A stretch of DNA of 64,000 nucleotides, taken from Glycomyces xiaoerkulensis. GTDB lineage: Bacteria; Actinomycetota; Actinomycetes; Mycobacteriales; Micromonosporaceae. The stretch is from NCBI RefSeq assembly GCF_002798405.1, contig NZ_PGGV01000034.1:25254-89253 (forward strand). The letters run 5' to 3'. Below are positions 1-7,275 of the stretch, piece by piece. The position numbers and the translations under genes are program-made. The notes under the pieces are model-generated. The model was not told the origin of the DNA. It ran no database searches and saw only the letters and a program-made list of their open reading frames with translations. Position 1 is the stretch's first letter; each line of letters begins with the position of its first letter.

Positions 1-1
1 C

Positions 2-892
2 GAGGCCCCGGTCCTGGACCGGGCCGAGGCCGGCGAGTTCGAGATCGAGCCGGCCGCGAGCCTGGACGAGGCGCTGACGCGTTTGGAGGACGGCGAGGCC
101 GACGCGGCCGTGGTCCAGGACGGGCAATCGGTGACCATCCACCACTCGCAGGCGAACTCGACCGCCGGGGCGATCGCGCTGGGCAAGCTGTCGGCGCTGG
201 TCGACCGGGCGAACGTGGACCGGCTGTCGGCGGCGGCTCCCGGGGAGCCGGTGCTGGAGATCGACACCGCCGCGGCCGAAGGCACCGAGACCCGGCCCAT
301 CCAGTACCTGGCGCCGGGGATCCTGGCCTGGGGCATCGCGATCTCGGGCGTGTTCGGCGCCGCTGGCACGATCGTCGACTGGAAGCGCGACAAGCTGATG
401 CGGCGGCTGCGGCTGACGCCGGCCTCGGTGGGGAACTTCGTCGGCGCCAAGATCTCGGTGAACCTGGCCGTGGCGCTGGTGCAGACGGCTGTCTTCCTGG
501 CGGTGGCGGCGCTGCTGTTCGGCCTGGAGCTGTCGTCCTGGACCTGGTTCGCGGCGCCGCTGGTGCTGACCGGCACGCTGGCGTTCCTGGCGATCGGCGT
601 CGTGATCGGCGGCATCGCCAAGACCGGACCGGGCGCGGCGGGCCTGAGCAACCTGGTGACGATGCCGATGGCATTCGTCTCGGGCGCGTTCTGGCCGCTG
701 GCGCTGTCGCCGGACTGGGTGCAGGCGATGTCGTACCTCTCGCCGATGCGGTACCTCAACGAGGCGCTGCAGCAGGTGGTGGTCTACGGCGATTCGCCCG
801 CCGCGGTGCTCCCCCAGGTCGGGATCCTGGCCGCCTTCGCCGCGGCGGTGGCGCTGATCGCCTGGAGGACCTTCAGGTTCGACGAGCTGTGA
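2..892 (+). CDS. ABC-2 type transporter permease, 5' truncated by window edge
   Basis: The frame is open from base 2, so the true start lies before the window; 296 residues and the stop are visible. The first ~95 residues are hydrophilic, as in the extracytoplasmic loop of ABC-2 permeases. After them come about five hydrophobic segments, with the typical PMRYLNEALQQ motif before the last one, and the protein ends in FRFDEL. It should be the membrane subunit of an ATP-driven exporter whose ATPase gene lies upstream, outside the window. Substrate is not deducible. The stop overlaps a GTG of the following frame, but the antitoxin start is better placed 48 bases further on. Confidence 0.85.
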   Translation, partial: EAPVLDRAEAGEFEIEPAASLDEALTRLEDGEADAAVVQDGQSVTIHHSQANSTAGAIALGKLSALVDRANVDRLSAAAPGEPVLEIDTAAAEGTETRPIQYLAPGILAWGIAISGVFGAAGTIVDWKRDKLMRRLRLTPASVGNFVGAKISVNLAVALVQTAVFLAVAALLFGLELSSWTWFAAPLVLTGTLAFLAIGVVIGGIAKTGPGAAGLSNLVTMPMAFVSGAFWPLALSPDWVQAMSYLSPMRYLNEALQQVVVYGDSPAAVLPQVGILAAFAAAVALIAWRTFRFDEL

Positions 893-939
893 GCGTGTCG
901 CAGAAGCCGCCGAGCGGCGCCGGTAGGTACAAACGTTCC

Positions 940-1185
940 ATGTCCGACCTGGTGATCCACTCGGTTCCCGAAGGAGACCTCGAACAGATCGAGTCCGAGG
1001 CCGAGGCCCGGGGTCTGTCCGTCGAGGCGTACATGCTGCGACTGATCCGCGAGAAGGCCGGCGCGGCCCGGAGGCGGCAGACGCTCTCAGAGCTCCCCGA
1101 GCGGCTGAGAGAGGAAGGCGCCGAACCGATCTCGATGGACGACATCCTGGCCGCCAAGGACTCCCGGGACCTCGGCGCAGCATGA
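940..1185 (+). CDS. VapB/FitA-like antitoxin
   Basis: An 81-residue protein beginning MSDLVIHSVPEGDLEQIESE. The N-terminus (VIHSVPEGDLEQIE..A.ARGLSVEAYMLRLI) matches the ribbon-helix-helix DNA-binding region of FitA/VapB antitoxins. The charged C-terminus with MDDILAAKDSR is typical of the toxin-wrapping tail. An in-frame GTG at 889 overlaps the preceding stop and would add 17 unlike residues; the ATG at 940 fits the family better. Its stop overlaps the start of a VapC reading frame by four bases, the usual antitoxin-toxin coupling. The toxin is broken, so the antitoxin is now probably an orphan, perhaps still able to repress its own promoter or buffer related toxins. Confidence 0.7.
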   Translation: MSDLVIHSVPEGDLEQIESEAEARGLSVEAYMLRLIREKAGAARRRQTLSELPERLREEGAEPISMDDILAAKDSRDLGAA

Positions 1186-1280
1186 TCGTCATCGACACCT
1201 CTGCCCTGGTCGCGGCCCTGCGCAACTTCGGCGCGCCCGGAGACGAGGTCCGCCGCGTCATTGCCGAGAACGCGACTTGA
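1182..1280 (+). pseudogene. truncated VapC PIN-domain toxin
   Basis: An ATG at 1182, overlapping the antitoxin stop by four bases, opens a 32-codon frame beginning MIVIDTSALVAALRN. This is the hallmark first strand of VapC toxins, including the first catalytic aspartate (D5). Normal VapC proteins have about 130 residues with three or four acidic catalytic residues. Here the similarity ends at about residue 28, where the sequence runs into the 3' end of rsmI on the opposite strand. The remnant cannot be an active RNase. A deletion joining early vapC to the end of rsmI is the simplest reading. Confidence 0.7.
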
Positions 1281-2118
1281 CGACCGCGTCGTAGACGGTC
1301 CGGCGCGGGACGCCGAAGCGGGCGGCCACCCGCTTCATGGCCGCCTTGCGGTCCTCCCCGGCCGCCTCCAGGTCGGCCACCGCCCCCGCGAGCGCCTCGG
1401 GGGTCGCCTCGGCCGCGTCCGGCCCCGGCCAGCCCTGGACCACCAGGGTGACCTCCCCGCGCGGCGGGTCGGCCTCGGCGCCGTCGGCGAGCTCGGCGAG
1501 GGTCCCGCGGCGGATCTCCTCGTGGGTCTTGGTCAGCTCGCGGCACAGCGCCGCCGGGCGGTCCGCGCCGAAGGCCTCGGCCATGGCGCGCAGGGTACCG
1601 GCGGTCCGGCGCGGGGAGTCGAAGTAGACCATGGTCCGGCGCTCCTCGGCCAGCGCGGCGAAGGCGCGGCGCCGCTCGCCCGGCTTGCGGGGGGCGAAGC
1701 CCTCGAAGCAGAAGCGGTCGCACGGCAGGCCCGAGAGCGCCAGCGCGGTGGTCACCGCGCTCGCGCCGGGAGCGGCCGTCACCGCGATCCCCGCGTCGAT
1801 CGCGACGCGCACCAGGCGGTAGCCGGGGTCGGAGACCGACGGCATGCCGCCGTCGGTGATGACGGCGATCCGCCTTCCTTCGTACAATTGTTCCAGAAGG
1901 GTGCCGCTCTTCGGGGCCTCATTGCCTTCGAAGTAGGACGTGATCGCGGCCCGGGTGGCCACCCCGAGCTCGGTCAGCAGCCGCCGGAGGCGCCGGGTGT
2001 CCTCGGCCGCGATGACGTCGGCCCGGGCCAGCTCGGCCGCCACCCGAGGCGAGGCGTCCTCGGGGTTTCCCAGCGGCGCACCGAGAAGCACCAGAGCGCC
2101 CGTCGAAGTGGTTGACAC
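1258..2118 (-). CDS. rsmI: 16S rRNA (cytidine(1402)-2'-O)-methyltransferase
   Basis: RsmI 2'-O-methylates C1402 of 16S rRNA in the ribosomal P site, using SAM. The 286-residue product has the tetrapyrrole-methylase fold signatures: LLGAPLGNPEDASPR at the N-terminus, ADVIAAEDTRR, TDGGMPSVSDPG, PGASAVTTALALSGL and FCFEGFAPRK. A C-terminal helix-turn-helix-like RsmI domain (ARFGVPRRTVYDAVV) is present. The start is taken as the GTG at 2118, giving VSTTSTGALVLLG; longer in-frame extensions upstream lack homology. The 3' end abuts the truncated vapC remnant. It is divergent from the next gene. Confidence 0.93.
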   Translation of the reverse strand: MSTTSTGALVLLGAPLGNPEDASPRVAAELARADVIAAEDTRRLRRLLTELGVATRAAITSYFEGNEAPKSGTLLEQLYEGRRIAVITDGGMPSVSDPGYRLVRVAIDAGIAVTAAPGASAVTTALALSGLPCDRFCFEGFAPRKPGERRRAFAALAEERRTMVYFDSPRRTAGTLRAMAEAFGADRPAALCRELTKTHEEIRRGTLAELADGAEADPPRGEVTLVVQGWPGPDAAEATPEALAGAVADLEAAGEDRKAAMKRVAARFGVPRRTVYDAVVKSRSRQ

Positions 2119-2320
2119 CCGGCCAGTATCCACTATCCTCTTGCGGGGAAATTCGCGCCGGTCACGATGCGGCGACACGGCGCACATGCAGACTGCGGAT
2201 CCAGGCTGTCCGGAACCCGACAGTGACCTTACATACGAGCGAACAGTAACGGATACTCGTAGTGACACCATAGGCGACATAACGCAGCAGCCCGCCGTCA
2301 TGCACACAGTGGAGGCCGCC

Positions 2321-2971
2321 ATGTCCGTGATCGCAAGAGCGGGAGCGGTTCTCGCCGCTCTCATCCTCGGTTACTTCGCCATCGGCTTCATAGCCGAGCA
2401 CTGGGCCTGGTTCGTTGCCGGAACGATCCTGTTGTGCGGCACGGCGGTCGCAACATGGGTGCTGCTGCGCAGCCGCGGCAGGAGCCGCGACGCGACAGAA
2501 CGCGCCCTCCACGCCGAACGCGAGGCGCTGATGAAGAGCGTCGACGACATGCAGGTCCCGATGTTCGACGCGATGATCGGCCGCCTGCTGGTCGGCCTCG
2601 ACGCCAAGCGCGTCAAAAAGTTCGGGCACCGCAGCAACACCCTCGGCTGCAACTTCGTGGTCACCCTCCACGGAGGCCGCCGCATCGTGGTGCGCGCCAA
2701 GAAGGACGACCGCACCGTCAAGCGCGAGGGCGCCCGGCACATCCAGTTGCTCGGCGGCGAGATCCAGCCGCGCTGGTCGTGCGACGCCGGTGTGCTCATC
2801 ACCAACGCCAACCTCCACGGGATCCGCCACGCGGCCCGCAACCAGGCCACCGCCGCCCAGCTCGGGGTCTTCGTGATCGACCGCCGGCGGCTCGCCGAGT
2901 GGCTCGACACCGGCGAGCCGCCCGCAGCGCTGCTCCCGGCCACCAAGGAGCTGTCGCCCGCCCGATCGTGA
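2321..2971 (+). CDS. membrane-anchored Mrr/restriction-endonuclease-like protein
   Basis: A 216-residue protein starting at an ATG five bases after GGAGG. Residues ~5-50 form two hydrophobic segments, then a basic linker. Residues ~100-200 resemble the Mrr_cat fold of type IV restriction enzymes: IGRLLVGLDAKRVKKFGH, GCNFVVTLHGGRRIVVRAKK, and a helix-rich end with FVIDRRRLAEWL. In active Mrr proteins the catalytic centre is D...(E/Q)xK. Here the expected aspartate position reads N (GCNFVV) and the second motif reads RAKK, so activity is doubtful. It might act on DNA at the membrane, or be a degenerate binding protein. Function is inferred only from fold similarity. Confidence 0.6.
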   Translation: MSVIARAGAVLAALILGYFAIGFIAEHWAWFVAGTILLCGTAVATWVLLRSRGRSRDATERALHAEREALMKSVDDMQVPMFDAMIGRLLVGLDAKRVKKFGHRSNTLGCNFVVTLHGGRRIVVRAKKDDRTVKREGARHIQLLGGEIQPRWSCDAGVLITNANLHGIRHAARNQATAAQLGVFVIDRRRLAEWLDTGEPPAALLPATKELSPARS

Positions 2972-2982
2972 TGGCGCGAGTC

Positions 2983-3010
2983 GCGCCCCGGGGCGGCCGC
3001 CCCGGGGCGC
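2983..3010. terminator. bidirectional hairpin between convergent genes
   Basis: A perfect 28-base palindrome (two 14-base arms, no spacer, starting GCGCCCCGGGGCGG) lies between the stop of the Mrr-like gene and the stop of the htrA-like gene. There is no U-run; actinobacterial terminators often lack one. Confidence 0.6.
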
Positions 3011-3012
3011 GC

Positions 3013-4227
3013 TCACCGGGATCCGAGCGTGACCTCCACGGTGTGCTCCTGCTGGTCCCTGATGTAGCCGACGGTGACCTCGGTGCCGCTGGCGATGCTC
3101 TGCACCAGCGAGGCGACCTCGGAGGCCCCGGCCACCTCGGTGCCGTCGACCGAGACGATGACGTCGCCGGCCTCGAGCCCGGCCTCCTCGGCCGGCGAGT
3201 CGGGCTCGACCTCGCGGACCATGGCCCCGTTGCCCTGCGTGTCCGCCAGCGACACGCCCAGGTACCCCCGCTCGACCGAGCCGTTCTCGATCAACTGCTC
3301 GGCCGCGTCCGCCACGACGTTGGACGGGATCGCGAATCCCAGGCCGATGCTGCCGGACTCGGTGGAGGTGATGGCGGTGTTGATGCCGATGAGCTCGGCG
3401 TCGCCGTTGACCAGCGGGCCGCCGGAGTTGCCCATGTTGATCGCCGCGTCGGTCTGGATCAGCCCGGTCAGGGTCTGGCCCGTCTGCCGCCCGAGTCCGC
3501 GGGGCTCCTCTCCCGGCAGGGCCATGGAGCGGTCGCGCGCCGAGACGATGCCGGTGGTCACGGTCCCCTCCAGGCCGAGCGGCGAACCGATCGCCACGGC
3601 GACGTCCCCGACCTGCACCGCGTCGGAGTCGCCGAAGGCGATCGGGGTCAGCCCGTCGACGCCGTCGGCCTTGAGGACGGCCAGGTCCTGGGTGGCGTCG
3701 GTGGCCACGACCTCGGCCTCGGCCACCTCGCCGTCGGCGAACCGGACCTCGGCGCGCTCGGTGCCGGCGACGACGTGGTTGTTGGTGACGACGTATCCGT
3801 CCTCGGAGTAGACCACCCCCGAGCCCTCGGCGGACTCGGTGACGATGGTGACCACCGAGGTCCTGACCTCCTCGACGATCTCGGTGTAGGTCATGCCGGA
3901 TCCGGCGTCCATCGACACCGACTGCACGTTGGTGCTCCCGGCGCTCTCGCGGTCGGACAGGGCCCATCCGACCGCACCTCCGGCGCCGCCGGCGATCAGG
4001 GCCAGCGCCAGCGCGCCGGCGACGAGGCGGCCCCGGCCGCGCTGCGGGGCCGCGGGCGGACCGTACGGCGGCGGCCCGGCCGGCCCCCAGTGCGGTCCGG
4101 GAGGCGGGGCGGGTGGAGGCCCGGGGTGTGCGGTGGTCGGGGGCTCGGCGGCCCCTTCGGTGTTCTCTGGTTCCCGGTTCCGCTCGGGGTCCGGGACACT
4201 GTCGGCGTTGCTCATGAATTGCAGCAT
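3013..4227 (-). CDS. HtrA/DegP-like membrane serine protease with PDZ domain (PepD-like)
   Basis: A 404-residue envelope protease. Residues 1-67 are a proline-rich cytoplasmic tail and ~68-90 a single transmembrane anchor. The trypsin-like domain follows with the triad His151 (TNNHVV), Asp181 (DATQDLAVL) and Ser268 (NMGNSGGPL). A C-terminal PDZ domain spans about 315-400 (RGYLGVSLAD, SPAEEAGLEAGDVIVSVDG). The active site faces outside, so it should degrade or refold misfolded secreted proteins. It is the last gene of a regulator-kinase-protease set, 45 bases after the kinase, the same order as mprA-mprB-pepD in Mycobacterium, where the kinase pair controls pepD. A second ATG at 4215 is an alternative start. 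Confidence 0.9.
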   Translation of the reverse strand: MLQFMSNADSVPDPERNREPENTEGAAEPPTTAHPGPPPAPPPGPHWGPAGPPPYGPPAAPQRGRGRLVAGALALALIAGGAGGAVGWALSDRESAGSTNVQSVSMDAGSGMTYTEIVEEVRTSVVTIVTESAEGSGVVYSEDGYVVTNNHVVAGTERAEVRFADGEVAEAEVVATDATQDLAVLKADGVDGLTPIAFGDSDAVQVGDVAVAIGSPLGLEGTVTTGIVSARDRSMALPGEEPRGLGRQTGQTLTGLIQTDAAINMGNSGGPLVNGDAELIGINTAITSTESGSIGLGFAIPSNVVADAAEQLIENGSVERGYLGVSLADTQGNGAMVREVEPDSPAEEAGLEAGDVIVSVDGTEVAGASEVASLVQSIASGTEVTVGYIRDQQEHTVEVTLGSR

Positions 4228-4272
4228 GCGTCCCGAGGCTTTCGGTCCGCTGCAAAAACGCCTTAAACGGCT

Positions 4273-5784
4273 TTAATCTTCCTGCGATTCGGCGTCCAGC
4301 CTCACCGTGAACTCGGTGCCGCCGCCGGGCTCGGACCGGACCGAGACCGATCCGCCGTGGGAGCGCACTATGGCCGCGACGATGGCCAGGCCGAGGCCGG
4401 AACCGGGGTGGGTGACCCCGTCGGAGCGGAAGAAGCGCTCGAAGACCCGGTCGGCCACCTCGGACTCCATGCCGGGGCCGTCGTCGGCCACCCGCAGCAC
4501 CACCTCGTCGTCCTCGGCGGCGACCGCGACGGTGACGGTCGTGCCCGGCGGCGTGTGGCGGACGGCGTTCGACAGGAGGTTGTCGATCACCTGCCGCATC
4601 CGGGCGCGGTCGGCCACGACCACGGTCGGCGCTCCGGGCACCGACTCGAACTCGAAGCGGTAGTCCTCGGCGACCACGGAATGGGAGGAGACGGCCTCGT
4701 GGCCGAGCAGCGCCAGGTCGACCGGCTCGGTCTCCACCGGCCGCTCCTGGTCGAGCCGGGCCAGGTGCAGCAGGTCCCCGACCAGCAGGCCCATGCGCTT
4801 GGCGGCCTCCTCGATCTGCCCGATGTAGTGCTGGCGCTCGTTCTCGGGCATGCCGGGATTGGCCCGCACCAGCTCGGAGTAGCCGCGGACGTTGGTCAGC
4901 GGCGTGCGCAGCTCGTGGGAGGCGTCGGCGATGAATTCGCGCATCCGCCGCTCGGAGTCGTGGGCCCGTCCCTCGGAGTATTCGCGTGCCCTGATGGAGC
5001 TCTCGATCTTGCCGAGCATCGAGTTGATGGCCATCGACACCCGGCCGACCTCGGTCTCGGGGTCCCGGGGCGGCACGCGCTGGGAGTAGTTGCCGGCGGC
5101 GATCATCGCGGCGGTGTTCTCGATCTGCCGCAGCGGGGCCAGGCTGGCGCGGACCAGGCCGAAGCCGAGCGCGGCCAGGCCCGCCAGGACGCCCACGCCG
5201 ATGAGCACGTCGACCCACACCAGGCCGGCGACGGTGCGGTCGAAGTGCTTGAGGTTGTAGGAGAGGGCGTAGTAGTCGGAGAACGAGGGCGCGGAGTCGA
5301 TCTGCTGTGCCGGGTCGAGGCCCTCCTGGTTCTCCTGGATCGTCTGCCGCAGGTGCTCGCCGGAGACGGCGTACACGCGCCAGCGGACCGAGCCGTCCGC
5401 GGCGAGCGCGGTGAACGCGTCCTCCGGGTGCGCCTCGATGTCGGCCAGGGTGAAGTTCGGGGCGTCGGTCTGGCTCTGCGGCAGGTCGTGGCGGCGGTCC
5501 GGGTAGTTGAGCATCGAGAAGATGTACTGATTGGGCCGGATGCCGAGCTGCGAGGAGCCCTCGGAGTCGCTCAGCGCCGCGACCTCGTCCAGGCCGAGGG
5601 TCTCGAACTTGTCCTTGAGCTCCTGGTCGATGGTGCCGAGGAACGTGGAGTGGAGGGCCAGGATCGTCGAGACGCTGATGATCAGCAGCGAGCCGGCGAC
5701 CAGGGCCAGGACCGCGGCGGTGAGCCGGACCCGCAGCGGCACCCGCTCCCACCGGTTGCCGAGGGCGTCGGCGAAATCGCGCAC
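4273..5784 (-). CDS. sensor histidine kinase (MprB/TcsS-like)
   Basis: A 503-residue sensor. TM1 lies at ~21-45, then an extracytoplasmic sensor of about 140 residues, TM2 at ~190-212, HAMP at ~213-265, HisKA with His290 (FIADASHELRTPL), and a HATPase domain with the N box (NLLSNAVRH), G1 (DDGPGM) and G2 (GSGLGLAIV). It should autophosphorylate His290 and pass phosphate to the regulator encoded just upstream. The GTG at 5784 is used. A TTG at 5790 overlaps the regulator stop, has a GGAG eight bases upstream, and is an equally good start. Neighbouring htrA suggests it senses envelope stress; this is by analogy with MprAB. Confidence 0.92.
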   Translation of the reverse strand: MRDFADALGNRWERVPLRVRLTAAVLALVAGSLLIISVSTILALHSTFLGTIDQELKDKFETLGLDEVAALSDSEGSSQLGIRPNQYIFSMLNYPDRRHDLPQSQTDAPNFTLADIEAHPEDAFTALAADGSVRWRVYAVSGEHLRQTIQENQEGLDPAQQIDSAPSFSDYYALSYNLKHFDRTVAGLVWVDVLIGVGVLAGLAALGFGLVRASLAPLRQIENTAAMIAAGNYSQRVPPRDPETEVGRVSMAINSMLGKIESSIRAREYSEGRAHDSERRMREFIADASHELRTPLTNVRGYSELVRANPGMPENERQHYIGQIEEAAKRMGLLVGDLLHLARLDQERPVETEPVDLALLGHEAVSSHSVVAEDYRFEFESVPGAPTVVVADRARMRQVIDNLLSNAVRHTPPGTTVTVAVAAEDDEVVLRVADDGPGMESEVADRVFERFFRSDGVTHPGSGLGLAIVAAIVRSHGGSVSVRSEPGGGTEFTVRLDAESQED

Positions 5785-5786
5785 GT

Positions 5787-6506
5787 TCAACGACTCTGCT
5801 CCCGCAGGACGTACCCGATGCCGCGCAGGGTCTGGATGAGTTTGGGCTCGCCGGTGTCGATCTTGCGGCGCAGGTAGGAGACGTAGGATTCCACGATGCC
5901 GTCGTCGCCGCGGAAGTCGTAGCGCCACACGTGGTCGAGGATCTGGGCCTTCGACAGCACCCGGCCGGCGTTGATCATGAAGTAGCGCAGCAGCTTGAAC
6001 TCGGTCGGTGAGAGCTGCACGGCCTCGCCGGAGCGCCAGACCTCGTGGGTCTCCTCGTCGAGTTCGAGGTCGGCGTACTTGAGGCGCGCGGGCCGGGGCA
6101 GCTCGCCGACGCTGCGGCGGAGCACCGCGCGGATGCGGGCGACGACCTCTTCGAGCGCGAAGGGCTTGGTGATGTAGTCGTCGCCGCCCACCGACAGGCC
6201 GGTGACGGTGTCGGCGGTGTCGTCCCGAGCGGTCAGGAACAGCACCGGGGTGCGGTCCGAGCCCGAGCGCATGCGGCGGACCACTTCGAAGCCGTCGATG
6301 TCGGGAAGGTTGATGTCGAGCACCACCAGGTCGGGCCGGTGCCGGGCGATCGAGCGCAGCGCCTCGTCGCCGGTGGCGACGGCGTGGACGGCGAACCCGG
6401 CGTAGCGCAGCGAGGTGGCGAGCAGCTCGCAGATGTTCTCCTCGTCCTCTACGACCAGGAGGGTGGCCTCGGTCTCGGTGTTCGTCGACTGGGGCATGGA
6501 CCTCAT
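5787..6506 (-). CDS. OmpR/PhoB-family response regulator (MprA-like)
   Basis: A 239-residue DNA-binding regulator. The receiver domain (~14-128) has the acidic pair Glu20/Asp21, phosphoacceptor Asp64 (VVLDINLPD), Thr92 and Lys114 (ITKPF). The winged-helix output domain (~140-235) carries LSPTEFKLLRYFM, SKAQILDHVW and YVSYLRRKIDTGEPKLIQTLRGIGYVL (split here only in description). It is first in the operon and overlaps or abuts the kinase. The ATG at 6506 is used; a second ATG at 6497 is possible. It probably activates its own operon including the htrA gene, as MprA does in mycobacteria. Confidence 0.93.
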   Translation of the reverse strand: MRSMPQSTNTETEATLLVVEDEENICELLATSLRYAGFAVHAVATGDEALRSIARHRPDLVVLDINLPDIDGFEVVRRMRSGSDRTPVLFLTARDDTADTVTGLSVGGDDYITKPFALEEVVARIRAVLRRSVGELPRPARLKYADLELDEETHEVWRSGEAVQLSPTEFKLLRYFMINAGRVLSKAQILDHVWRYDFRGDDGIVESYVSYLRRKIDTGEPKLIQTLRGIGYVLREQSR

Positions 6507-6670
6507 TCTTCACATGCTCGAACGGCGCGGGACAGGGTGGTTCTGAGCATACGTCGGGGGAGGTGGGGCGTCGAGCCGCCGCTGGGACGCGGGCGGTTGT
6601 CATCCCGGTCACCGGTGCGCCGGAGGCAGACGGTCGTGTCAGCGGACTGTCTTCGGTCGACGGTGTCGGA

Positions 6671-6709
6671 TAGACTTTGTGTCGCACCCGAGCACCTGCG
6701 GTGCTCGGG
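6671..6709 (+). promoter_or_regulatory. -10-like box followed by a leader hairpin
   Basis: TAGACT at 6671-6676 could serve as a -10 element. Eleven bases later comes a perfect hairpin with 10-base arms (CCCGAGCACC at 6687, GGTGCTCGGG to 6709) and a TGC loop. It lies 34 bases before the start codon of the STAS gene, so it would be at the 5' end of that mRNA. No convincing -35 was seen. Confidence 0.4.
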
Positions 6710-6742
6710 CCGTGACGCCCTACCAGTTTGTTAGGTGAGTTC

Positions 6743-7132
6743 ATGACGCTGTCAATCGAGACCGGCACGACCGAGAACGGGGTGGTGACCGTCGAGTTGG
6801 CCGGCGAGGTCGACTACGCGACCGCTCCCCAGATCCGAGAGACGATCACCGGCGCCCTGGAGGCGGGCGGCGTCACGTCCATCCGAGTCGACGTCGCCAA
6901 AGTGACGGTGCTGGACTCGACCGGGATCGGCACGATCGTGGTGGCCTACCGGATCGCCCGCGAGATGGGCGTGGACTTGGCGGTGGTGAACCCCAATCGC
7001 TTCATCACCAGACTCTTCACCGTCGTCGGCGCCGAGGAGCTGCTCGAGGAGCCCACCGAGACCTTCTCGACGCAGGAGAGAAGGCACGAGCTCAGCGCGG
7101 CCAAGGAGCGGAGCGCCTCACAGACGGCGTGA
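6743..7132 (+). CDS. STAS-domain anti-sigma factor antagonist (BldG/RsbV-like)
   Basis: A 129-residue single STAS domain protein. The core motif VTVLDSTGIGTIVVAYR contains the serine that is phosphorylated by cognate RsbW-type kinases; GEVDYATAPQIRE matches the family N-terminus. When unphosphorylated such proteins bind anti-sigma kinases and free a sigma factor. An AGGTGA ribosome site precedes the ATG at 6743; a TTG at 6728 is less likely. No kinase is adjacent; the nearest RsbW-like gene is at 16.8 kb, and a direct partnership is only a guess. Confidence 0.88.
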   Translation: MTLSIETGTTENGVVTVELAGEVDYATAPQIRETITGALEAGGVTSIRVDVAKVTVLDSTGIGTIVVAYRIAREMGVDLAVVNPNRFITRLFTVVGAEELLEEPTETFSTQERRHELSAAKERSASQTA

Positions 7133-7275
7133 CGAAACGTGAGGTGAAGCCCGGGGTGACCGGTTCCGCAAGGGCGCTGCCGACCCTACATTTCTCCCGC
7201 CTCGCGGTTACCCTTGTTCGGGGGACTGCCTGTCCCCCGTCCACGCAGCGTCTGCAAAGAAGAGGCGATTGAGCT

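Noticed and set aside
2162..5752. A 1196-codon minus-strand frame over htrA and kinase genes
   Set aside because: Shadow frame; the real genes have clear catalytic motifs.
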